Source of the DNA: Chloroflexota bacterium
Lineage (GTDB): Bacteria > Chloroflexota > Chloroflexia > Thermomicrobiales > UBA6265
NCBI GenBank assembly: GCA_023392645.1
Contig: JAEVYR010000026.1
Span: 1 to 7,333 of the forward strand
Reading direction: 5' to 3'
Length of the DNA: 7,333 nt
In this document: in pieces, positions 1 to 6,088 of the stretch
Numbering within the stretch: the first letter of the stretch is position 1
Layout of the letters: each line of letters opens with the position of its first letter
The notes under the pieces: generated by a model
Database searches by the model: none
The model's input: the letters and a program-made list of their open reading frames with translations, nothing else
Told to the model about the DNA's origin: nothing
Translations under genes and position numbers: made by a program

Positions 1-581
1 GCGTGCAGCAGGTGCTGAGCCTGGTGATCGTGGTGCCGGCGGTGCTCGAGATCTACCGGGCGCTGGAGCGGGGCGAACCGGTCACACCGCGGCGCGTGGT
101 GACCGGCATGTTTCGGCACACGGCGACGGTGGCGGAGGCGGGGGCCCGCCCACTCGGGAAGGTCGTGCTGGCCCAGCTCTCGATTGTGGGGCTGCCGTGG
201 GCGATCGACCGGGCCGTGCGCTGGGGGTTCGTGCCCCAGGCGGTGGTGCTCGACAACACCGTCCCCACCGGCGCGGCGGACCGAAGCGCGGCGATCGTGC
301 GGGGCCGCTGGTGGCGCACCGCCGCGACCATGCTGGTGCTCGTCATCGCCGGGATCGCCCCGGGACCATTGCTCGGGATCATCCTGATGGTGACCGAGTC
401 GGCCGCGATCAACGACATCAATACGCTGAGCAGCGTCATCTACGCGGTGCTGCTGCCCTACTCGATTCTCGGCAACACGGTGCTCTACCGGCAGCGTCAG
501 GGACGCGCGCTGCCGCCGCCCGCCCGGATCCCCGTCACGCCCCGGGCAATCATCGGACTCCTGCATCGCGGCACGGGATGA
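1..581 (+). CDS. Multi-pass membrane protein, C-terminal part (5' end cut by window edge)
   Basis: The reading frame is open from the left edge to a TGA at 579-581, giving at least 192 residues counted from the GTG at position 3. That GTG has no visible ribosome site, so the true start is probably outside the window. Hydrophobic stretches lie near residues 1-17, 52-66, 105-130 and 141-162, alternating with short charged loops. The middle holds a pattern of the form FVPQAVVLDN, then DRSAAIVRGRWWR, then a long hydrophobic helix. This resembles poorly characterised integral membrane proteins related to the membrane domain of glycerophosphoryl diester phosphodiesterases, in which an 'A(L)RRS..L.RGRWWR' amphipathic segment precedes a transmembrane helix. 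No catalytic motif is visible, so no function is assigned. The gene ends three bases from the stop of the convergent deacetylase gene, leaving no room for a terminator between them. Family placement is inference from memory. Confidence 0.72.
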   Translation, partial: VQQVLSLVIVVPAVLEIYRALERGEPVTPRRVVTGMFRHTATVAEAGARPLGKVVLAQLSIVGLPWAIDRAVRWGFVPQAVVLDNTVPTGAADRSAAIVRGRWWRTAATMLVLVIAGIAPGPLLGIILMVTESAAINDINTLSSVIYAVLLPYSILGNTVLYRQRQGRALPPPARIPVTPRAIIGLLHRGTG

Positions 582-584
582 CGG

Positions 585-1295
585 CTAGGCGTCCAGCTCC
601 CACCCCGGCTCGCCCTGGAACGGCGCGATGCAATATCCCTCCTGATGCACCGCGTCGATGATGCCCGGCAGCGCGTCGAGGGTGTTCGGCTGCACGTCGT
701 GAAGCAGCACCACGCCACCATCCTGAAGGTTGCCGCGCACCCGCTCGACGATCAGCGCCGACGACGCCGGGCCATCCCAATCACGAATATCCAGGGCATT
801 GGTCCAGGTGACGATCTCCAGCCCCTGGCCGTCGAACGCACCGGCGACCCTGGCGTCGTAATCGCCGTAGGGGGGCCGGCCGAACTGTGGCTCGGGCGCG
901 CCGGCGCCGACGATCGCCGCATTGGTCCGCTCGATTTGCCGTTCGATCTCATCCGTCGTGAGCTGCGTCAGGTAGGGATGATCCCACGTGTGGTTTTGCA
1001 CCCGGTGCCCGTCGTCGACCATGCGCGCGATGATCGCCTCGTTCCCCGCGACGCTCGAACCCATGACGAAAAAGGTTGCGGGCACATCGTAGGCATCCAG
1101 AATATCGAGAAATCGCGGGGTCAGGACCGCGTCGGGCCCGTCGTCGAATGTGAGGGCAATGTATCCCGCGCAGGTGGCCGGCCGATCCGCGACCGGCGCG
1201 TCCTGGCCGTGCGCCATGCTCATCTGTCGCAGCACGATCAGCGTCACCATCGCGACCGCAAGCACCAACATGCCGATCGTGTTCTTCGTGCTCAT
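585..1295 (-). CDS. Polysaccharide deacetylase, NodB homology domain, membrane-anchored or secreted
   Basis: This 236-residue protein belongs to carbohydrate esterase family 4, metal-dependent enzymes that remove N-acetyl groups from amino sugar polymers. All NodB motifs are visible: TFDDGPD at 49-55 (D51 catalytic base, D52 metal ligand), HTWDH at 102-106 (metal ligands H102 and H106), RPPYGDYD at 140-147, DW at 172-173, and LLHD at 197-200 (H199). The active site therefore looks complete. Residues 6-24 are hydrophobic after a short lysine-containing start, and AHG-QD at 28-32 is a possible signal peptidase site, so the domain should act outside the membrane. The only cysteines, C42 and C222, flank the domain and could form a disulfide. 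I chose the ATG at 1293-1295 because GGAG lies nine bases upstream. A GTG at 1308-1310 would add five residues (VENVL) but has a poorer site. It is the last gene of the cluster with the glycosyltransferase. Substrate (GlcNAc polymer, chitooligomer or peptidoglycan) is inferred from context. Confidence 0.94.
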   Translation of the reverse strand: MSTKNTIGMLVLAVAMVTLIVLRQMSMAHGQDAPVADRPATCAGYIALTFDDGPDAVLTPRFLDILDAYDVPATFFVMGSSVAGNEAIIARMVDDGHRVQNHTWDHPYLTQLTTDEIERQIERTNAAIVGAGAPEPQFGRPPYGDYDARVAGAFDGQGLEIVTWTNALDIRDWDGPASSALIVERVRGNLQDGGVVLLHDVQPNTLDALPGIIDAVHQEGYCIAPFQGEPGWELDA

Positions 1296-1340
1296 GAGGA
1301 CGTTCTCCACGGCCTGTCATACCGAACGCGTATCCACCGC

Positions 1341-1378
1341 GCGGCACCCGCCTCGTGCCGCCCACCCGCGGGGCGGCA
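1341..1378 (-). other. Two overlapping, mutually exclusive stem-loops in the intercistronic leader of the deacetylase gene
   Basis: In the transcript sense, TGCCGCCC (1378-1371) can pair with GGGCGGCA (1363-1356), an 8-bp perfect stem with a 7-base loop. The 3' arm of that stem overlaps GCGGCAC (1361-1355), which can instead pair with GTGCCGC (1347-1341), a 7-bp perfect stem with a 7-base loop. Only one can form at a time. They sit in the 148-bp gap between the small membrane protein gene and the deacetylase, about 46 bases before the latter's start. No run of T follows either stem, so this is not a standard terminator. Function is unknown. Chance pairing in GC-rich DNA is possible. Confidence 0.4.
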
Positions 1379-1443
1379 ACGATCAACGGTGGCCGCGCAA
1401 CGGCCATTTCCGCCGGGATCAACCGTGTTGCGTGGACGGCGGG

Positions 1444-1641
1444 TTACGAATCGAGGCGGCCGTCGCGGCGGAGTCGCCAGTCCTGGTACTCGAGGCGCCC
1501 CATATTCAGGATGTGCAAACCGAGGATGAGGGCCGTGAGCGCCAGCCAGATGGTCGAGTCCTGGACCACGCCGACGATGCCCGCCGTACCGGCGGCGGCC
1601 GACCCCACACCTGTGCTCGGAAGCGAATGGACCGTGCTCAT
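1444..1641 (-). CDS. Small single-helix membrane protein with an N-terminal LPSTG motif
   Basis: This 65-residue protein starts at an ATG with an AGGAG ribosome site about seven bases upstream and ends at TAA, so it looks genuinely expressed. LPSTG occupies residues 7-11. A small-residue, glycine/alanine-rich stretch follows (12-26), then one clear transmembrane helix at about 29-48 and a basic, polar tail (RLRR at 55-58). LPxTG, helix and basic tail is the layout of a sortase sorting signal, but here it makes up almost the entire protein. There is no signal peptide or passenger domain, so covalent anchoring is doubtful, and no sortase gene is in the window. It lies between the glycosyltransferase (86-bp gap) and the deacetylase (148-bp gap) on the same strand. 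By position it could be an accessory subunit of the synthase, as IcaD or PgaD are for theirs, but no homology to those is claimed. I do not recognise the family. Confidence 0.75.
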   Translation of the reverse strand: MSTVHSLPSTGVGSAAAGTAGIVGVVQDSTIWLALTALILGLHILNMGRLEYQDWRLRRDGRLDS

Positions 1642-1727
1642 GAAAAACTCCTGTCAAACACCTGGGCGGTGATCACCAATGTTGTGCAAGCAAACACACC
1701 GATCGGACCCGTTGCGGAAGCTCCTTC

Positions 1728-2870
1728 CTACCAGCTCGAGCTGGGCTTGATCACGTTTCTGCCGTAGGCCACGAGCGTCAGCGCCTGGTCCCAGGTGATG
1801 TACAGCTCGAGCGGGATGACGGTCAGCAACAACAGGTATTGGGTCAGGCTGCGGTTTCGCACGTACCGGAACCGCCGGATGTAGTTGGCGAGCACGAGGC
1901 CGAGCACCGTCAGCCACCACCAGCTCGGCTCGATGTTGGCGATCGGGATCGTCCAGAGCACGAAGACCAGCGCGAAGATCATGAAGAGCCGGCTCAGGAT
2001 GATCGAAACGTAGAAGAGCTGGACCACCGATTCCTTCCAGGATTCGGGCGCGAACTTGCGCCTGCGGAGCGTGGCGGCATGCCCGCCGTACCAGCGAAAC
2101 CGCTGGTCCCACAGCTCCTGCACCGACGTCATGGCGTCCGTCCAGCTGAACATGCGCAGGCCGACTTCCGTGCGATACCCGAGCCGTTGCGTGTCGAGGG
2201 TGAGCTCGTAGTCCTCGACGAGCGAGCCCTCGGGCCACACCAGCCCCGGCTCGCGCCGGCGCGACCGCTCCGCGGCGACATCCTGCAGAACGGGCATGCG
2301 ATACATGCACACGGCTCCGGCGAGGATGTTGGTCCGGCCGCCGTTCTGGATGCGCCGGCTGTCGCCGAACCCGTATTCAATGTTCTGGAAGCACCACAGC
2401 AGGTGCTCCCACCGCGAGCGCTCGCCCTCGCCGGGCTTCAGGAAGCACCGCGACCCGACGCCACCGAGCTCCGGATCGCGCCGGAACTCGCCCAGGCCCT
2501 CCTCCACGAGCCGGCGATCCAGCAGCGTGTCGGCGTCCATCTGCAGGACGAAATCCCACTGATCCGGGTCGAGCCGCGACAGCGCCTGGTTGAGCGCGCC
2601 CGCCTTCTTGCCCCGGTTCTCCACGATCTCCATCACCTCGATGGCATCGTGGCGCTCCGCGTACTCCCGCGCGATCTCCGCGGTCCGATCGGTGCAGTTG
2701 TTGGCGATCACGACAATGCGATCGAGCCGGCGGCTCTGCGTCAGGAGCGAGTCGAGCGTGTGGGCGATCAGCGCCTCCTCATTGCAGGCAGGCACGAGCG
2801 CGACGATCCGGGGCGGATGCTCCGCGGCGGGTGCCGGCGCGCTGTGTTGGCGATCGATGGCGACGGTCAT
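1728..2870 (-). CDS. Processive family-2 glycosyltransferase (beta-polysaccharide synthase type)
   Basis: This 380-residue protein has the GT-A fold signatures of inverting processive synthases (GT2; hyaluronan, chitin, cellulose and PNAG synthases). ALVPACNEE at 24-32 begins the nucleotide-binding domain, followed by NNCTDRT at 57-63 and the metal- and UDP-binding DAD at 112-114. The acceptor-site ED is at 219-220 and the product-binding QRFRW (a Q-x-x-R-W motif) at 256-260. Three hydrophobic segments follow at about 284-311, 317-331 and 343-370, consistent with a C-terminal membrane channel. Unlike PgaC/IcaA or NodC there is no hydrophobic segment before the catalytic domain. The start at ATG 2868-2870 is supported by GGAG eight bases upstream. 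An in-frame extension to 3017 adds 49 Arg/Pro-rich residues that look non-coding. It is the first gene of a probable operon with the LPSTG mini-protein and the deacetylase, suggesting an N-acetylhexosamine polymer. The sugar donor is not determined by sequence. Confidence 0.92.
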   Translation of the reverse strand: MTVAIDRQHSAPAPAAEHPPRIVALVPACNEEALIAHTLDSLLTQSRRLDRIVVIANNCTDRTAEIAREYAERHDAIEVMEIVENRGKKAGALNQALSRLDPDQWDFVLQMDADTLLDRRLVEEGLGEFRRDPELGGVGSRCFLKPGEGERSRWEHLLWCFQNIEYGFGDSRRIQNGGRTNILAGAVCMYRMPVLQDVAAERSRRREPGLVWPEGSLVEDYELTLDTQRLGYRTEVGLRMFSWTDAMTSVQELWDQRFRWYGGHAATLRRRKFAPESWKESVVQLFYVSIILSRLFMIFALVFVLWTIPIANIEPSWWWLTVLGLVLANYIRRFRYVRNRSLTQYLLLLTVIPLELYITWDQALTLVAYGRNVIKPSSSW

Positions 2871-2985
2871 GCAGGTGACTCCATCCTGAAGCACTCTCGG
2901 TTCTGAACACATTGGCGCCCGCGGCTGGACATCGGCGCATGGGTCACCGCCTCTCGGCGCGACGCCACGGGGCGCCAGCGGGCAG

Positions 2986-3096
2986 CGCGAAACATCCCCT
3001 GCGTTCGCACGCGGCACGTGCGAAGGCGGCGCGTTCTGGTGCGCGATGAGCGTCGGGCGTGTGGCCTCTCGCTCTGTTCGGGTCGCGAAATGTCCC
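2986..3096. repeat. Pair of near-identical 13-mers, CGCGAAAYRTCCC
   Basis: CGCGAAACATCCC at 2986-2998 and CGCGAAATGTCCC at 3084-3096 match at 11 of 13 positions in the same orientation, 98 bp apart. The second copy overlaps the dyad at 3089-3104. They could be two binding sites for one regulator upstream of the glycosyltransferase gene. With only two copies, chance similarity is possible. Confidence 0.3.
3004..3024. other. Perfect 8-bp stem-loop in the glycosyltransferase leader
   Basis: TTCGCACG (3004-3011) and CGTGCGAA (3017-3024) are exact reverse complements around a 5-base spacer. The element lies about 134 bp before the glycosyltransferase start. It could be an mRNA leader hairpin or a protein-binding inverted repeat. 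No T-run follows on either strand. Confidence 0.45.
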
Positions 3097-3104
3097 GTGA
3101 CATT
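3089..3104. promoter_or_regulatory. Operator-like dyad AATGTC-N4-GACATT
   Basis: AATGTC and GACATT are perfect 6-bp arms around CCGT. The AT-leaning arms stand out from the GC-rich surroundings, and the 16-bp size fits a site for a dimeric DNA-binding protein. It is about 220 bp upstream of the glycosyltransferase start. No specific regulator is implied by the sequence. Confidence 0.35.
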
Positions 3105-3192
3105 GTGGAACGGGGGTATGGGGGTTGCCGGTGACCGAATGGTGTATTTCCACAGACATCAAGAGGTATGACGACTGGTGACCGTCTGGACA

Positions 3193-3239
3193 CCATGGCG
3201 CGTCGTGCCGCGCCATGGCCGGTCGTCAAACGACGACCG
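3193..3239. other. Tandem perfect stem-loops (10 bp and 8 bp) separated by one base
   Basis: CCATGGCGCG (3193-3202) pairs exactly with CGCGCCATGG (3209-3218) around a 6-base loop. One base later CGGTCGTC (3220-3227) pairs exactly with GACGACCG (3232-3239) around the 4-base loop AAAC. Two consecutive perfect stems outside coding sequence make this the most structured spot in the window. It lies 264 bp beyond the regulator's stop and 323 bp before the glycosyltransferase start. No T-run follows on either strand, so a classical intrinsic terminator is unlikely. A leader RNA element, a small RNA, an RNA-processing site or a transcription barrier are alternatives. Confidence 0.55.
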
Positions 3240-3489
3240 CATCTCCTGCAATGTGCGAATGAATCGCCGGGGACCGCGCCGGTCGGCTGCGGTCAGGGAC
3301 CGGTATCGCCATGGGAGACGCCGACGCAGCGGGCAACGCCTGTGCTGGGTGCATGGGCGCAGCCGCGGAGTCGAAGGATCGCCGCGGCGACAGCTTCCCA
3401 GGTACGGGGGTCAACCGTTGGGAATCCCCACGGATGCGTCGGCCCTGTCTACTTCCCGACAAGACGGCGCGATTGCCCCGATGCTTGAA

Positions 3490-3501
3490 CCGGGCACCCG
3501 G
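3490..3501 (-). terminator. Short hairpin directly after the regulator stop codon (weak terminator candidate)
   Basis: CCGGG and CCCGG flank two bases and begin two bases after the regulator's TGA. In the transcript the stem is followed by TTCAAGC rather than a T-run. The stem is short and the loop too tight unless the stem shortens to four pairs. It may slow polymerase but is weak as an intrinsic terminator. Confidence 0.2.
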
Positions 3502-3502
3502 C

Positions 3503-6088
3503 TCAGTCGAGCAGGCCGACCTCGTACGCGCGAGCGACGGCCGCGGTGCGGTTGGGCGCATCCAGCTTGCGGCTGATGTTGGCGATATGCTTCTTGGCGG
3601 TCCGCTCGGTGATGAAGAGCTGGTCGGCGATCTGGCGGTTGGTGTGGCCGTGCTGCATCAGGGCCAGCACCTCGCCCTCGCGCGGGGTCAGGCCCCACTC
3701 CTGGCGACCTTGTCCATCGACCACGAATGTCGCCTCGCGCGGAGCCGGGGGTGGCTCGGGCGCGTTGCCGGCGATCCGGTCGATGTACGCCTGGATTCCG
3801 GGTGGGACGGTGTGTCGCACGCGCGCCAGGTGATCGCGCAGATCGTGCCCCGGCGGGTTGAAGGCGGCGAGGAATGTGCCGCGCGCACCGATATCCAGCG
3901 CGTCGCGCAACACCATGTCGGCCCGGTCCGCCTCCCCGCCCATCGCCAGCGCGATCGCCTGCCAGACCAGGAACCGGACGCGCGGCGCATTTCTGTTGGG
4001 CGACGGCGAGCCATCGACGCCCTGCTTCGCGATCTCCGCCGCCTCAGCCACCCTCCCCTCGTCGAGCAGGATTTCGATGAGCACAAGCCGCGGATCGAGA
4101 TCGCGAAAGGCCCGCGCCGGCAATGGGGCCTGATGCTGTTCGATTTCGGCCCACTCGCGCGCGCGGCTCTTCTTCCCGGTCCGCAGCCACAGCCTCGCCT
4201 CGATCGCCCGCGCCCGGCGCAGATGCATGCTGCCGCCGCGTTCCTCGAGCAGCGCGATCGCCTCCCGCAGCGATCGCGCGGCCTCCTCCACCATGCCGCG
4301 GGCGAGATACACCTCTACCGCCAGGTTCAGTCCCTCGGGTCGCCAGACATCGTAGGGAAATGCGTCCTGGTCGTCGGCCATCCGCGCGATCGTCTCCAGC
4401 GCCTGGTCCAGTTGCCGCCATTCGAGATAGATCGACGCGAGAATCGCCAGGGGCTTGCTCATCGGCGTGGAATGGACCTCGGTCGACTGGAGGTACAAAT
4501 CGCGGTACACCTCCTCCGCGGCGTGGAGGTCGCCCCGCATCGCGAGCTGGTTCGCGCGGTCGGGCCGGGTGTACATCTCCCACATGTAGGGCGAGCGGCC
4601 GAGTTGGGCGCGGCTCCGGGCAGCCTCCCGGTAGGCACGCTCGGCGGCATCGGTGTCGTTGCGCAGGAATTCGAGATGGGAAACCGCGGTCCAGGAGTGC
4701 AGGCGATCGAGCACGCGGTCGCATGGCATCAGGCGCAGCGCCTCGTAGAGGTGGTCGAGGGCGACCTGGTTGTCACCGTCCAGCACATGCCGGTGCCCGA
4801 TCGTGTTCGCCGCGTACCCGCGAAGCTCCGGATCATCGGATGTCGCCCAGCCGGGCACCATGGCGTCGGCGACCGACGTGGCGTCCCTGAGATTGCCCGC
4901 ATAGCTGGTCGCCTGGATGTAGGCGTGCGCCAGCAGGTCGTTTCCCAACAGGCGCTCGCGGGGCAACATCTCCAGCTTGCGCTGCACGATATCGACGCGA
5001 TCCTGGTCGGCGGGATTTTGCACGAAGCGCACGGCGCACCGCGTGGCAAGGTCCCAATCCCCCGCCCGCGCGGCCAGCTCGAGCGCATCGCCGACCTGCC
5101 CGCGATCGGCGAGGACGCCGGCCGCACGCGCCCACACATCGCGCAACCGCGCGCTTCCGATCTCCTTTCGCGCGATCCCGATCGACGCCGCCGCGAACAT
5201 CCGGTGATAGCGAAGGGCCGCATCGAACGGCGCCGCCCGGGCGATGAAGGCGCCGTGCAGCACGAGCTTCTGCAGCGCGTCCTCCGCGTTGTCGATGCCC
5301 AACACCGACGCACACAGCTCGGGATCGAGCATCGGGAACGCCGAGGTGAGCAGCACGAGCTCGCGCAAGGGCGGCGCCAGGCGGTCAAGGACCTCTTCCC
5401 GAAAATACTGCACCAGCCAGTGGTCTCGCGCGAGCGTGTCGAGAACGTCGGCGATCGGGGCGGTCGGCCCGGCCCGATCGATCGCCTCGCGCGCCAGGCG
5501 GATGCCCGTGATCCACCCTTCCGTGTACTCCACGACCCGGCGCACCTGCCGGGGCGTCAGCGACGCTCCCTCCAGCGCGGCGAAGGTCTCGTCGAGGGTG
5601 AATCGCAGGTCGAATTCGGTCAGCGTGCCGAGACTGCCGATGGCCCGGAGCCGCGCGATCGTCAGGCGCGGGGTTGAGCGACCGAGCACCATCATCCGCG
5701 CGCCATCCGGCAGCCCGGCGATCACTGCATCCACCGCGCGCAGCGCCTCCGGGTCCACGACGTGCTCGAAATCGTCGAGCACGAGGGTCAGGGCGCCACG
5801 CGCCACGACGTGCTCCGCCATGGCGGCGAGCACAGCCGCGACCGGCGAGGCTGCGGCGGCCGTGGCGGAGGCGCCCAGCGTGGCGAGGATATCCCCGAGG
5901 AGATCGGCCGCGGTGGCGCGAGCCGGCGAGACGCTGAGGCGCGCAACCGGATGTGGCGCTGTTTGCATCCACTGCTGGGCCAGCGTCGTCTTGCCATATC
6001 CGGCGGGCGCGATAATGATCGTGACGCGATGGGCTTCGAGGTGACGGAGGTGATCCAGCAGGCGCGTTCGGTCGACGATGACGTGCAT
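3503..6088 (-). CDS. MalT-like large ATP-binding LuxR-family transcriptional regulator
   Basis: This 861-residue protein has the architecture of the MalT/STAND class: an N-terminal NTPase switch, a helical sensor region and a C-terminal LuxR DNA-binding domain. Visible are Walker A APAGYGKTT (27-35), Walker B LTLVLDD (100-106), a sensor-like LGRSTPRL (135-142) and the class hallmark TEGWITGIRLA (189-199). A winged-helix-like segment around 225-300 comes next, then roughly 400 residues of alpha-helical, TPR-like repeats rich in A-x-x-x-A and L-x-x-G spacing. The last 64 residues carry LTPREGEVLALM with the recognition helix ITERTAKKHI, typical of LuxR/GerE activators. Family members are ligand- and ATP-gated activators; the inducer is unknown here. 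The start at ATG 6086-6088 is chosen for the AAGGA site about seven bases upstream and because the 28-residue extension to 6172 has no family character. It precedes the polysaccharide cluster in the same orientation and is divergent from the serine hydrolase, so either may be a target. Confidence 0.94.
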   Translation of the reverse strand: MHVIVDRTRLLDHLRHLEAHRVTIIIAPAGYGKTTLAQQWMQTAPHPVARLSVSPARATAADLLGDILATLGASATAAAASPVAAVLAAMAEHVVARGALTLVLDDFEHVVDPEALRAVDAVIAGLPDGARMMVLGRSTPRLTIARLRAIGSLGTLTEFDLRFTLDETFAALEGASLTPRQVRRVVEYTEGWITGIRLAREAIDRAGPTAPIADVLDTLARDHWLVQYFREEVLDRLAPPLRELVLLTSAFPMLDPELCASVLGIDNAEDALQKLVLHGAFIARAAPFDAALRYHRMFAAASIGIARKEIGSARLRDVWARAAGVLADRGQVGDALELAARAGDWDLATRCAVRFVQNPADQDRVDIVQRKLEMLPRERLLGNDLLAHAYIQATSYAGNLRDATSVADAMVPGWATSDDPELRGYAANTIGHRHVLDGDNQVALDHLYEALRLMPCDRVLDRLHSWTAVSHLEFLRNDTDAAERAYREAARSRAQLGRSPYMWEMYTRPDRANQLAMRGDLHAAEEVYRDLYLQSTEVHSTPMSKPLAILASIYLEWRQLDQALETIARMADDQDAFPYDVWRPEGLNLAVEVYLARGMVEEAARSLREAIALLEERGGSMHLRRARAIEARLWLRTGKKSRAREWAEIEQHQAPLPARAFRDLDPRLVLIEILLDEGRVAEAAEIAKQGVDGSPSPNRNAPRVRFLVWQAIALAMGGEADRADMVLRDALDIGARGTFLAAFNPPGHDLRDHLARVRHTVPPGIQAYIDRIAGNAPEPPPAPREATFVVDGQGRQEWGLTPREGEVLALMQHGHTNRQIADQLFITERTAKKHIANISRKLDAPNRTAAVARAYEVGLLD

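Larger units (their letters stand above)
2871..3502 (-). promoter_or_regulatory. 632-bp gap: probable promoter and long leader of the glycosyltransferase cluster
   Basis: No convincing gene lies here. The open frames crossing it are Arg/Pro-rich and lack well-placed ribosome sites. The stretch holds a perfect stem-loop at 3004-3024, an operator-like dyad at 3089-3104, two near-identical 13-mers about 98 bp apart, a tandem pair of strong stem-loops at 3193-3239, a 12-bp palindrome TCGCCGCGGCGA at 3379-3390, and a short hairpin just after the regulator's stop. On the minus strand, TTGATG near 3162 and TTGACG near 3229 are weak -35-like hexamers, but no good -10 partner was found at 16-18 bp. 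The promoter position is therefore undecided. The length and density of dyads suggest regulation rather than simple read-through from the upstream regulator gene. Confidence 0.45.

Noticed and set aside
1668..1677. Palindrome GGTGATCACC between the glycosyltransferase and the small membrane protein gene
   Set aside because: A 10-bp palindrome is short and single-copy here, so an operator cannot be supported.
1731..1744. Perfect 14-bp palindrome CCAGCTCGAGCTGG next to a short GGAAG/CTTCC hairpin (1716-1728) at the end of the glycosyltransferase gene
   Set aside because: The palindrome is formed by the last sense codons (Ser-Ser-Ser-Trp), and the second stem is only five pairs with no T-run. 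It is not enough to call a terminator, and the cluster appears to continue downstream.
1839..2906. 355-residue open frame on the plus strand opposite the glycosyltransferase
   Set aside because: It is an antisense shadow. The opposite strand encodes an intact GT2 enzyme, and this frame has no recognisable motif or ribosome site.
2871..3017. 49-residue N-terminal extension of the glycosyltransferase
   Set aside because: It is Arg/Pro/Cys-rich with no hydrophobic helix. The ATG at 2868-2870 has a well-spaced GGAG and directly precedes the conserved domain.
2867..3229. 120-residue minus-strand frame overlapping the glycosyltransferase start by four bases (ATGA)
   Set aside because: The overlap looks like translational coupling, but the frame starts at TTG inside a hairpin, lacks a ribosome site and is strongly Arg-rich, as expected from non-coding GC-rich DNA.
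3168..3488. 106-residue plus-strand frame in the gap before the glycosyltransferase
   Set aside because: The ribosome-like AAGAGG is too close to the ATG, the composition is non-coding-like, and it runs through the tandem hairpins.
3311..5677. 788-residue open frame on the plus strand opposite the regulator
   Set aside because: It mirrors the regulator's codon structure, is rich in Arg, His, Gly and Pro, and has no domain motif. The minus-strand frame has complete Walker and LuxR motifs. Long antisense frames are expected in GC-rich genes.
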